From the NCBI GenBank assembly GCA_024281135.1, contig JAMXLG010000304.1:1-18550 (forward strand): a stretch of 18,550 nucleotides of DNA, given 5' to 3'. This document shows positions 7,544 through 14,167 of the stretch, piece by piece (the stretch's first letter is position 1; the number at the start of each line of letters is the position of its first letter). The notes beneath the pieces are model-generated. The model worked only from the letters and a program-made list of their open reading frames with translations. It did not search any database and had not been told where the DNA came from. The stretch comes from Vulcanimicrobiia bacterium. GTDB lineage: Bacteria; Eremiobacterota; Eremiobacteria; Baltobacterales; Baltobacteraceae. The translations under genes were made by a program, and so were the position numbers.

Positions 7544-8764
7544 CTAGTAGAGCGCGAACCGGTTTCGCAGAAGGCGGAAATCTTGCGTCGATGCCGTCCA
7601 GCGGTTTTCGATTTCGTTCGCGCTTGCACCGGCAACGAGACCTTCGCGTAGACTTGCCGTTCCCCAATCGCGGTCCAGTGCGGCGGGATCTTTGACGTTA
7701 ATCGTGCGCGGCGAAACTTCGCGGACTGCAACGAGAATCTCGACGGCCGTGCGAACCGCGAGGAACGAAACTGGATCGAAGACGACAAGCTCCACGCCGC
7801 TGAGTTCCTTGCCTTCCCAAAACCCTGAAATCGGCGACCATGCAGCGGGGCGGAAGTAGACGCCGGGGAGGTCGCGGCCGTTCAACCGTCGCGCGAGCGC
7901 ATTACCGTCGAGCCCAATCATGCCGGCGTAAAAGAACGGTTTCGTAAAACCGGTACCGTTATTCACGCCGGCGCTGTCGATCAAGCCCGTGCACAGATAC
8001 GGAAACGTCGTCTGCCATTCCGGAATGTTCGGTGAGCTTTGCACCCAATGCAGTCCCGTATCCGGCCAGATCATCGACGCATCGTAGCCTTCCATGCGGA
8101 TAACGCGAAGCGGCGCGCCGATGCCGAAGTGATCGTTGAAAAGCTTTGCAAGCTCGCCGACGGTCATGCCGTGACGCATCGCAATCGGATACAGGCCGAT
8201 GAACGATTTAAAAGCTGGTTCGAGAACGGGACCTTCGACCATCGTGCCCACGGGGTTCGGACGGTCCAGAATCCAGATTTCCTTACCGTATTGCTTTGCC
8301 GACTCCATCGCGTACGCCATCGTGGAGATGAACGTATATGCGCGCGACCCGACGTCCTGAATATCGAAGAGCAACACCTCGACGCCTTCGAGCATCGACG
8401 CGCTCGGGTGGCGCGTCGGACCGTACAGGCTGTACACCGGCAAGCCGCTCGCCGCATCCGTGTACGACGGCACGTAAGCGCCGGCGGTGCGGTCGCCGCG
8501 AAATCCATGCTCCGGCGCATAGATCGCTTTCAATCGGATTGCGGGATTTGCGCGCATTTCGTCGACGATCGAGACCAGGCGCGACGTCACGCCGGTTTGG
8601 TTCGTGATTACGCCGACGCCGCGGCCTTTGAGTTCGTGCCACGTCTCGCGCAAGAAGACTTCGTTACCGAGCGTTACTTTTGCACGGGGAAGCGAAGCGC
8701 CACGTGCGAGTGCGCCGCTCGCAAGAAACGCGCCGGCGCTCGCAAGCAGTTCGCGGCGATTCAT
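7544..8764 (-). CDS. namZ: NamZ-type exo-beta-N-acetylmuramidase (DUF1343, GH171)
   Basis: 406 residues, the usual length of the DUF1343 family. Characterised NamZ releases MurNAc from the non-reducing end of peptidoglycan fragments during cell-wall recycling. Visible family blocks are ITNQTGVT (53-60), IYAPEHGFRG with E85-H86, LLFDIQDVGSRAYTF (131-145), LDRPNPVG (167-173) and MRHGMTVGEL. The N-terminus MNRRELLASAGAFLASGALARGA is an export signal with a twin Arg, plausibly Tat-type, so the enzyme acts outside the cytoplasmic membrane. Its ATG overlaps the mqnD stop as ATGA. No MurNAc kinase, MurNAc etherase or NagZ partner is in view. Confidence 0.85.
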   Translation of the reverse strand: MNRRELLASAGAFLASGALARGASLPRAKVTLGNEVFLRETWHELKGRGVGVITNQTGVTSRLVSIVDEMRANPAIRLKAIYAPEHGFRGDRTAGAYVPSYTDAASGLPVYSLYGPTRHPSASMLEGVEVLLFDIQDVGSRAYTFISTMAYAMESAKQYGKEIWILDRPNPVGTMVEGPVLEPAFKSFIGLYPIAMRHGMTVGELAKLFNDHFGIGAPLRVIRMEGYDASMIWPDTGLHWVQSSPNIPEWQTTFPYLCTGLIDSAGVNNGTGFTKPFFYAGMIGLDGNALARRLNGRDLPGVYFRPAAWSPISGFWEGKELSGVELVVFDPVSFLAVRTAVEILVAVREVSPRTINVKDPAALDRDWGTASLREGLVAGASANEIENRWTASTQDFRLLRNRFALY

Positions 8765-9618
8765 TGCGAAGCGCCTACGATCCGCAGAGCTGTGTCGGCC
8801 GGAATGATGTGCGCTACGCGCGCGCGTCGAAAAAGCTCTTCGATTGCGTCGAGGCCATCGTTTCCGAGGTCGTCACTGTAATCATTTACGTAGAGCGCGA
8901 TGTGTTTGCGCATCACGTCGTCGTTCATTTCAAAGGCATGCTCGCGAATGTACGGCATGACGCTTGCTTCTCGTTCTCGCGCAAAACGCAGACTCGAGCG
9001 GATCGCCTCGTTGATCTCCTTCGCTCGTTCGAGACCGATGTCGTTGCGGACGAGGATGCCGCCGAGCGGAATCGGCATGCCGGTCGTTGCCTCCCACCAT
9101 TCGCCGAGATCGGCAACCGAAACAAGTCCCGCGTCCGGATAGGTGAAACGCGATTCGTGAATGATGAGGCCCGCATCGATCTCGCCCTTTGCGACGGCCG
9201 GAATGATCTGATCGAATCGCATCTGAACGGTTGACGGTCGCGTGCCGAGCGCGAGCTGCAAGAGCATAAACGCGGTCGTGCGTTCGCCAGGAATTGCGAT
9301 CCGTTTTCCGTGCAGATCGTCGAGTGAGGCAATCTCTCCCGGACGCGCAACCACGAGCGGACCGCAACCGCGTCCGAGCGCACCGCCGGCGCGCAAGAGC
9401 CGGTAGTCTTGCATCAAGAACGGGATCGCGCCGTAACTCACTTTCGTGAGCGAAAATTCTGCACGGGCCGCCGACGCGTTGAGCTCTTCGATATCCGCGA
9501 GGTGCACTCGTACGCGCGGCACGTCTTCGAGCATGCCGTTCGTTAGCGCTGCGAAAATGTAGGTATCGTTGGGACAGGGGGAATAAGCGAGTGTGTAGGT
9601 TTGCGTCTCAGTCAACAT
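8761..9618 (-). CDS. mqnD: 1,4-dihydroxy-6-naphthoate synthase MqnD
   Basis: 285 residues from ATG 9616-9618. MqnD converts cyclic dehypoxanthine futalosine to 1,4-dihydroxy-6-naphthoate in the futalosine route to menaquinone. The periplasmic-binding-protein-like fold is recognisable from SPCPNDTYIF (13-22), LTKVSYGAIP (57-66), GRGCGPLVV (82-90) and the catalytic-type His in LIIHESRFTY (H154). The reading frame is open further upstream, but that stretch overlaps mqnB and does not look like protein of this family, so I start at 9618, 11 bases inside mqnB. Its stop overlaps the namZ start. The neighbour mqnB supplies the preceding pathway intermediate; mqnA, mqnC and mqnE are not in the window. 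Confidence 0.92.
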   Translation of the reverse strand: MLTETQTYTLAYSPCPNDTYIFAALTNGMLEDVPRVRVHLADIEELNASAARAEFSLTKVSYGAIPFLMQDYRLLRAGGALGRGCGPLVVARPGEIASLDDLHGKRIAIPGERTTAFMLLQLALGTRPSTVQMRFDQIIPAVAKGEIDAGLIIHESRFTYPDAGLVSVADLGEWWEATTGMPIPLGGILVRNDIGLERAKEINEAIRSSLRFAREREASVMPYIREHAFEMNDDVMRKHIALYVNDYSDDLGNDGLDAIEELFRRARVAHIIPADTALRIVGASQ

Positions 9619-10225
9619 GTGCAGGCGTGGTGTGGAGGAGATCGAGCGTCGCGTTGAGCACGCGGCGCAGTCCGCGTAAACCGGCATCAAAGTCCCAGCC
9701 GCTCTTCGCGCGATCGCCGACGACATTCGATATGCCGCGCACTTCGACGGAGGGAACGCCGGCAAGCTGAGCAGCGCGCAAGACGGCAAAGCCTTCCATC
9801 GATTCGATTTCGGCTCCGCGTTCGCGCAGCCGCTGCGCCGTCGCATCCGTTGAGGTCACGCGCGAAACCGTAATGCCGCGCACGAGCGGAAACCCGAGCG
9901 CCGTGATCGCATCGACGAGTTGCGCATCGGCCGGCACGCGATCGACGATGATATTGCCGTCGGGCAGCACGATCCGCTCGCCCGTCTCCACGTTGAGTTC
10001 CATCAGTTCTTCGCCGACCACGACGCCGTCGCCGATTTCCGCCGCGCCGGGAAGCGCACCGGCGATGCCGGCGTTCACGACGACGTCATACTTCGAGTGC
10101 GCGAGTGCTTTTGCGACGCGCGATGCGGCGTCGACGGGACCAACGCCACCGACGAGTACTTCGACCCCGGCGCGCGAGTTGAGCCAATCCAATTCCTTCG
10201 CGACGGCGCAGACCAAAAGAATCAT
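9608..10225 (-). CDS. mqnB: Futalosine hydrolase MqnB
   Basis: 205 residues of the nucleoside phosphorylase/hydrolase fold. MqnB removes hypoxanthine from futalosine to give dehypoxanthine futalosine. Visible marks are the early acidic residue E11, the VNAGIAGALP nucleoside-pocket loop (50-59), ESMEGFAV with E144, and VRGISNVVGDRAKSGWDF (162-179). Asn167 stands where MTA/SAH nucleosidases carry Asp, and the trailing Arg and Trp fit futalosine hydrolases rather than MTAN. ATG 10223-10225 overlaps the queE stop as ATGA. The mqnD gene follows with an 11-base overlap, confirming the menaquinone role. Confidence 0.92.
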   Translation of the reverse strand: MILLVCAVAKELDWLNSRAGVEVLVGGVGPVDAASRVAKALAHSKYDVVVNAGIAGALPGAAEIGDGVVVGEELMELNVETGERIVLPDGNIIVDRVPADAQLVDAITALGFPLVRGITVSRVTSTDATAQRLRERGAEIESMEGFAVLRAAQLAGVPSVEVRGISNVVGDRAKSGWDFDAGLRGLRRVLNATLDLLHTTPAHVD

Positions 10226-10797
10226 TGAACTCCGATCAATTTGTGGGTTTGAAGCGAGATACGAAAGCGCTTGGGATGATTCTTTGCATACGCGAGCGCG
10301 ATCTCCACATTCGGACGCTTATTGCCCTCCGGCTGCAGCAGAATCGTCGGCTGATCTTCGAAGAGCGCTAAGTGCTCTTCCGGAACTCGTCCGTCGACGA
10401 TGAGCTTCGCTTCATTTGCGCGTTTGGCCATCCGGGGATCGACGCGTTCCTTCGGTGACACGCAAAGCCACACGTCGGACGGCAGTTCCGTATAAATTGT
10501 GCCGTTCGATTCGATGTGTACGCGGCGTCCGTCCGCCTGCAGCGCGCGGATGAGGTCGAGCGTTTCCGCTTGCGCGAGCGGCTCGCCGCCGGTGAGAATC
10601 ACCATCGGACAGTCGCCCCCGATTTCGCGAACGCGCGCAACGACCTCGGGCGCGGTTGCCATGAATTTGAGCGCGTAGTCGGTGTCGCAGAAATCACACG
10701 CCAGGTTGCATCCGGCGAGCCGGACGAAGACGGCGGGCGTTCCGCTCCACATGCCCTCGCCTTGAATGCTATAAAAAATTTCAGCGAGCTGAAGCAT
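10222..10797 (-). CDS. queE: 7-carboxy-7-deazaguanine synthase QueE (radical SAM)
   Basis: 191 residues from ATG 10795-10797. This radical SAM enzyme contracts the ring of 6-carboxytetrahydropterin to 7-carboxy-7-deazaguanine, the precursor of queuosine and other deazaguanines. The Fe-S cluster motif is C30-x3-C34-x2-C37 (CNLACDFC). EIFYSIQGEG (6-15) is the family opening, and TGGEPL is the SAM-contacting motif. The size is in the range of compact QueE proteins. The start forms TGATG with the queD stop; a longer in-frame reading would run into queD. It is followed by mqnB with a four-base overlap. queC and queF are not in this window. Confidence 0.93.
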   Translation of the reverse strand: MLQLAEIFYSIQGEGMWSGTPAVFVRLAGCNLACDFCDTDYALKFMATAPEVVARVREIGGDCPMVILTGGEPLAQAETLDLIRALQADGRRVHIESNGTIYTELPSDVWLCVSPKERVDPRMAKRANEAKLIVDGRVPEEHLALFEDQPTILLQPEGNKRPNVEIALAYAKNHPKRFRISLQTHKLIGVQ

Positions 10798-11168
10798 CAC
10801 ACTGCTCCGAAATCGCTGCGGCGAAGCACCGCGCAGCTCGTGGCGGTCTCCCACAGGACGAGTTCGTCGAGGCTACTCAGGTGATTTTCAAGTGCGTGCC
10901 ATATCCACATAATGATATGTTCGGCCGTCGGATTTTCAATTATGTCATTGAGGTTGCTATGGTCCAAAATGTCCACTGCGTGCTCGCGGACAATCCGCTT
11001 GATCTTGTCGAAGTCTTCAATCATGCCGCGCGCGGGGCCATCGGTTTGAATCGGCCCGCGAACGGCAACGTCTAACTGGTAGGAATGCCCATGCATGCGG
11101 GAACATTTGCCCGGATGGTGTGGGAGAACGTGAGCCGCTTCAAAGCGGAAGTGCTTGCGAATCTGCAT
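10797..11168 (-). CDS. queD: 6-carboxytetrahydropterin synthase QueD
   Basis: 123 residues from ATG 11166-11168. QueD makes 6-carboxy-5,6,7,8-tetrahydropterin from dihydroneopterin triphosphate, just before QueE. The zinc-binding histidines are H13, H26 and H28 (FEAAH, RMHGHSY); C22 is the catalytic Cys; D69-H70 and the E106 region complete the active site; EDFDKIK and NPTAEHI are family blocks. The longer open frame upstream would overlap the divergent DUF4438 gene and is not family-like. No clear Shine-Dalgarno precedes the ATG, so a short-leader or leaderless start is possible. It is first in a seven-gene co-directional string. Confidence 0.92.
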   Translation of the reverse strand: MQIRKHFRFEAAHVLPHHPGKCSRMHGHSYQLDVAVRGPIQTDGPARGMIEDFDKIKRIVREHAVDILDHSNLNDIIENPTAEHIIMWIWHALENHLSSLDELVLWETATSCAVLRRSDFGAV

Positions 11169-11211
11169 GTGGAAACCGATATTGCGTTCGCGATGATGCG
11201 AGGGGAGTCCG
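11169..11211. promoter_or_regulatory. Divergent intergenic region queD / DUF4438
   Basis: Only 43 bases separate the two divergent starts, so the promoters must overlap each other or the coding ends. I see the ribosome site AGGGGAG (11201-11207) for the plus gene and no obvious palindrome or sigma-70 boxes. Confidence 0.35.
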
Positions 11212-12078
11212 TTGGCTGTCCGAATCAACCGTGAAGAATTAGTCATGAGCGCCGTCGTCGGAGAGGCGGCGCCCATGCTCGTGAACACCGGGCTCTACGA
11301 CGTAAGTTTCGATGGGCAACCGTTCATCGTTCCATCTGTCGGCGGCATTACGCCTAACGTCAGGGTCGGCGATTCCGCGTTCGCCTTTTTAGCCGACCAT
11401 ATCGAGCCCGGAGTGAGCGTCCGCCATCCCGACGATCGTCAGAACATCGCCCTCAATACGCTTGCCTGCGTCGGTAACGAGGCTGTGATTCTCACCGGCG
11501 ACGCAAAGGGCGAACACGGGCGCGTAACGGGCAAACACGGCGGCGTCGAGCACGTGATGATCGATTTTCCATCCGACGTGATGCGCAAGATGGCGATCGG
11601 CGATCGCATTCAAGTATGGGCGTCCGGCTTAGGGTTGCGCCTACTCGATGCGCCCGGAGTCAAAGCGTTCAACGCCGATCCCGATCTTTTCCATCGAATG
11701 GGAGTCGATGTCAAAGGCGGTCGCGTTCAAGTGCGCGTTGCAAAAACCGTACCCGCAGCGATCATGGGCTCAGGGCTTGGCCGTTCCACCGTCGTGCGCG
11801 GCGACTACGACATTCAAACGTTTGATGACGCAATGGCGCAAGAGTACGGACTGCGCGAGCTGCATTTAGGCGACATCGTCGCGATTGTCGATGCGGATAA
11901 CACGTTCGGACGCATTTATCGCGGTGGCGCAATTTCGGTCGGTGTCGTCGTACACGGACGGTCCTTCGTCGCCGGGCACGGACCTGGAGTCTCGACACTG
12001 CTCACGTCGACGAAGGGCGAAATCGACGTCGAAATCGACCGGGACGCCAATCTGGCAAAGATATTGAAACTGTCGTGA
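11212..12078 (+). CDS. DUF4438 domain protein (function unknown)
   Basis: 288 residues. It resembles the DUF4438 family (known from a Thermotoga structure) by its opening RINREELVMSAVVGEA, the VPSVGGITPNVRVGD block (41-55) and a Gly-rich C-terminal half with RIYRGGAISVGVVVHG and GHGPGVSTLLT. No signal peptide, membrane helix or known catalytic motif is seen. I use TTG 11212 because AGGGGAG lies at the right distance (four bases); a later ATG at 11245 is poorly placed. The gene is divergent from queD and 23 bases upstream of bfr in the same direction, so the two are probably one transcript. A role with iron handling is only a neighbourhood guess. Confidence 0.8.
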   Translation: MAVRINREELVMSAVVGEAAPMLVNTGLYDVSFDGQPFIVPSVGGITPNVRVGDSAFAFLADHIEPGVSVRHPDDRQNIALNTLACVGNEAVILTGDAKGEHGRVTGKHGGVEHVMIDFPSDVMRKMAIGDRIQVWASGLGLRLLDAPGVKAFNADPDLFHRMGVDVKGGRVQVRVAKTVPAAIMGSGLGRSTVVRGDYDIQTFDDAMAQEYGLRELHLGDIVAIVDADNTFGRIYRGGAISVGVVVHGRSFVAGHGPGVSTLLTSTKGEIDVEIDRDANLAKILKLS

Positions 12079-12101
12079 TTGCGGCCTAAAGGAGACCTAC
12101 C

Positions 12102-12584
12102 ATGCGCATGACGTCGGAGAGTATCGAACAGCTCAACCGCATGCTCTTTAACGAATTGACCGCGATCAACCAATACTTTCTTCATGCGCGCATGCACAAG
12201 AACTGGGGATTCTACGAACTGGGAGAACGCATCTATCACGAATCGATCGGTGAGATGCGACACGCGGATTGGCTCGTAGAGCGGATACTCTTTCTCGAAG
12301 GCTTGCCGAATTTGCAGGCGCTGGGAAAGCTCAACATCGGTGAGGACCCCGTCGAAGCGCTCGAGTCCGACCTTCAGCTAGAACAAGTTGCGCGCAATGA
12401 TACGGCAAGCGCGATTGCTGCGTTCGAGCGAATCGGAGATTTTGCGAGTCGCGAACTCGCGGCGAAAATCATCGTGGACTCGGAAGAGCACATCGACTTT
12501 CTTCAAACGCAGTTGGGCTTGGTCAAGACGCTCGGGCGAGAACTGTATCTGCAGCGAGTCGTGGGGGAATTACCGGAAGAGTAG
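12102..12584 (+). CDS. bfr: Bacterioferritin
   Basis: 160 residues, family length. Bacterioferritin forms a 24-subunit haem-containing shell that oxidises and stores iron. Diiron-site residues by E. coli numbering are E18, E51, H54, E94 and H130, all present; M52 is the haem ligand (EMRH). The position aligned to the fifth carboxylate E127 reads Ser here (DSEEH), an oddity noted separately. An excellent ribosome site AAAGGAG (12088-12094) precedes ATG 12102 by seven bases. It is probably co-transcribed with DUF4438 and overlaps bfd on the opposite strand by 62 bases at its 3' end. Confidence 0.95.
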   Translation: MRMTSESIEQLNRMLFNELTAINQYFLHARMHKNWGFYELGERIYHESIGEMRHADWLVERILFLEGLPNLQALGKLNIGEDPVEALESDLQLEQVARNDTASAIAAFERIGDFASRELAAKIIVDSEEHIDFLQTQLGLVKTLGRELYLQRVVGELPEE

Positions 12585-12738
12585 CGCTTCCGATACGATC
12601 CTCGATGTCGCTTGCGCAGGAACCACAGCGCCGCATCGTCCCACACGCTTCATAGACTTCGTCGGGCGTTTTTGCGCCTTCGTCGATCGCCGTGCGCACA
12701 CAGCTGCTCGTGAGCGCATTGCAGATACAGACGATCAT
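12523..12738 (-). CDS. bfd: Bacterioferritin-associated ferredoxin (BFD-like [2Fe-2S] protein)
   Basis: 71 residues; E. coli Bfd has 64. The four cluster cysteines are at C4, C6, C38 and C41 (VCICN and CGSC), the same numbering as E. coli Bfd. Bfd binds bacterioferritin and passes electrons to reduce and release stored iron. I start at ATG 12736-12738; a TTG at 12756 is possible but unsupported. The last 20 or so residues are encoded antisense to the end of bfr and are probably not part of the fold. A promoter and a palindromic operator lie directly upstream. Two extra cysteines (13, 32) are not part of the usual set. Confidence 0.9.
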   Translation of the reverse strand: MIVCICNALTSSCVRTAIDEGAKTPDEVYEACGTMRRCGSCASDIEDRIGSATLPVIPPRLAADTVLARAS

Positions 12739-12764
12739 TGGATTGGAGACCCCCAAAGAATAAA

Positions 12765-12780
12765 ATTAGGCTCCCCTAAT
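12765..12780. promoter_or_regulatory. Palindromic operator, DtxR/IdeR-like iron box
   Basis: Perfect dyad ATTAGG-ctcc-CCTAAT. Its inner 14 bases TTAGGCTCCCCTAA match 12 of 14 positions of TTAGGCTAACCTAA, the right part of the known IdeR consensus. It overlaps the -10 box and likely start point of the bfd promoter, where a repressor would block transcription. The identity of the regulator is inference. Confidence 0.5.
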
Positions 12781-12799
12781 ATACCCATGAGGGGAGCCT
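12768..12799 (-). terminator. Hairpin with T-rich tail before bfd (terminator for the lipoprotein gene)
   Basis: Perfect ten-base arms AGGCTCCCCT / AGGGGAGCCT surround a 12-base loop. Read on the minus strand it is followed by AATTTTATTCTTT, a loose U-rich tail, so it could end transcription from the lipoprotein gene. The same bases hold the bfd -10 box and operator, so it may have a double role. Confidence 0.55.
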
Positions 12800-12805
12800 T
12801 GTAAA
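12778..12805 (-). promoter_or_regulatory. Sigma-70-type promoter of bfd
   Basis: On the minus strand, TTTACA (12800-12805, five of six to TTGACA) and TATATT (12778-12783, five of six to TATAAT) are 16 bases apart. Transcription would begin near 12771, giving a leader of about 33 bases before the bfd ATG. Confidence 0.55.
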
Positions 12806-12840
12806 GCGCAAAACGTCGCAGGGGGAGCGACGTCTTGCGC
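12806..12840 (-). terminator. Long hairpin just after the lipoprotein stop
   Basis: Fourteen-base arms GCGCAAAACGTCGC and GCGACGTCTTGCGC enclose a seven-base loop. The single mismatch becomes a G.U pair only in minus-strand RNA, which points to function in the lipoprotein transcript. Only TTTAC follows, so it may stabilise the 3' end while the second hairpin terminates. Confidence 0.6.
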
Positions 12841-12855
12841 CGGGTAGGCAGGCGG

Positions 12856-14097
12856 CTATTTGGTCAGGACGCGCGTTGTGTTGTCGTTGTCGTTGTTGTA
12901 GTAGAGCTTTTGGTCGAAAATGTTGGTCCCGGTGGCGACCATCCCGAAGATGGCGCCTGCCGCGCCGGTATCAACGTTACGCACGAAGAGCAATTTGCCG
13001 TGCGTCGTGATCTCCACGATCAAGTTCTTTCCAGTGGGATCGAGTGTATTGCCGATTGCGAGGTGACCGTCGAAGAGGACGGCCGAACTAATGGGACCGT
13101 TGAGAGGTGGGCCGATGAAGACGACTCGCGCCCGATGACGGAACGGGCCGGCGAACGTCGTGCCGTTGGGGTTGACGCTCAGCCCGTGTGCCGGAATCGT
13201 TGAAACGTGGCGGAGCGCGTAAACCGCGTTGTTGGTGCCGTCGACGATGAAGAGTCGATCGTGCCGCTCGTCATAATTCAGACCCGACGGGCTCAGGATG
13301 CTGCCGGGCACGCCGTGATTGACCGGAAATCCGGTTGCGATGACTTGGAACGAGAATGGCTTACCGGGATTGACGTTGACGCGCACGAGGCTGCCGTCAC
13401 CCGCATTGCTGACATAGAATGACGCGACGCCGAACGGCGTTGCGCGCGACGCGAATGCTTGGCCGAATGGATGATTCCAGGGACCGCCGGGAAGGGTCGT
13501 GAGCAGTGCACCAGCAGGCGACACAATCGAATTGTTATTAGCAGTGAAGACTGCGCCCCAAAGGTTCCCGTTCGGTGCCGTCGCTAGCGCGTTGCAACCT
13601 CTGATTTGATCGTTTTGCATGATATGAATCGGCGACGAACCGACTCTTGGATGTAGCGCAACGATCGTCGTTCCTTGCCCTTGAACGTTGCCCAGCGCGT
13701 TGTTGTTGTTGAAATTGCAGATCACCAAGTCGCCTTTGGTAATCTTTCCTGCCGTAACTTTCGCAACGTCAAGCCCGTACGGGTTTTGGTCTCCGTTAAT
13801 CGGATCAACCGTGGAACCGATCGTACGCTGATCGTCGAGTTGCTTGAGCACCGAGCCGTCGTTGTCAAAGTCGTTGTCGTCGCCTTGGTTGTCCGTGTCG
13901 GTGTCTTGCGTTTGTGTGAAGCCCTGCGCAGTTGTCGAGCCGGCCGCGGCGGACATCGGGGTTTGATTGCCGTTGTTTGGGTTTGTTTGCGGCATTGGTG
14001 AAGTCGTTCCGCTCGAACCACCGCCGCAAGCTGCGAGCATAAGCAAAACCGCGGCGCACGAAATAGCGGCGCCTGCGGTTCGCGAGAAGTCTCTCAT
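12856..14097 (-). CDS. Secreted lipoprotein with propeller-like repeats
   Basis: 413 residues. A signal peptide ends in the lipobox LMLAAC with C24, followed by a Gly/Ser tether (GGGSSG). Residues 35-95 are low-complexity, rich in Asn, Gln, Thr and Asp (DTDTDNQGDDNDFDNDG). The rest reads like NHL/SMP-30-type beta-propeller blades (for example SGLNYDERHDRLFIVDGTNNAVYAL). The strong GGAGGT ribosome site lies about six bases before ATG 14095-14097. The protein should be anchored outside the cytoplasmic membrane; ligand or enzyme activity is unknown. It lies 70 bases after the APH-type gene and is followed by two hairpins. Confidence 0.75.
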   Translation of the reverse strand: MRDFSRTAGAAISCAAVLLMLAACGGGSSGTTSPMPQTNPNNGNQTPMSAAAGSTTAQGFTQTQDTDTDNQGDDNDFDNDGSVLKQLDDQRTIGSTVDPINGDQNPYGLDVAKVTAGKITKGDLVICNFNNNNALGNVQGQGTTIVALHPRVGSSPIHIMQNDQIRGCNALATAPNGNLWGAVFTANNNSIVSPAGALLTTLPGGPWNHPFGQAFASRATPFGVASFYVSNAGDGSLVRVNVNPGKPFSFQVIATGFPVNHGVPGSILSPSGLNYDERHDRLFIVDGTNNAVYALRHVSTIPAHGLSVNPNGTTFAGPFRHRARVVFIGPPLNGPISSAVLFDGHLAIGNTLDPTGKNLIVEITTHGKLLFVRNVDTGAAGAIFGMVATGTNIFDQKLYYNNDNDNTTRVLTK

Positions 14098-14167
14098 TGA
14101 TTACCTCCGATGAGTACCAGAGGCGCACAAAATATGAGAGAAAGATGAAGAAAGATTGAAGGGGCAG

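Noticed and set aside
8039..8881. 280-codon open frame on the plus strand
   Set aside because: It lies wholly antisense to namZ and the mqnD end, has an Arg/His/Ala-rich composition typical of high-GC antisense frames, and shows no family motif.
9619..9846. N-terminal extension of mqnD
   Set aside because: The extra 76 residues overlap mqnB, are rich in Cys/Arg/Ser and do not resemble the family; the SPCPND motif is at the expected distance from ATG 9618.
12877..12903. GTTGTC/GTTGTT microsatellite-like run
   Set aside because: It is the coding complement of an Asn/Asp run at the lipoprotein C-terminus; irregular units, not a structural DNA repeat.
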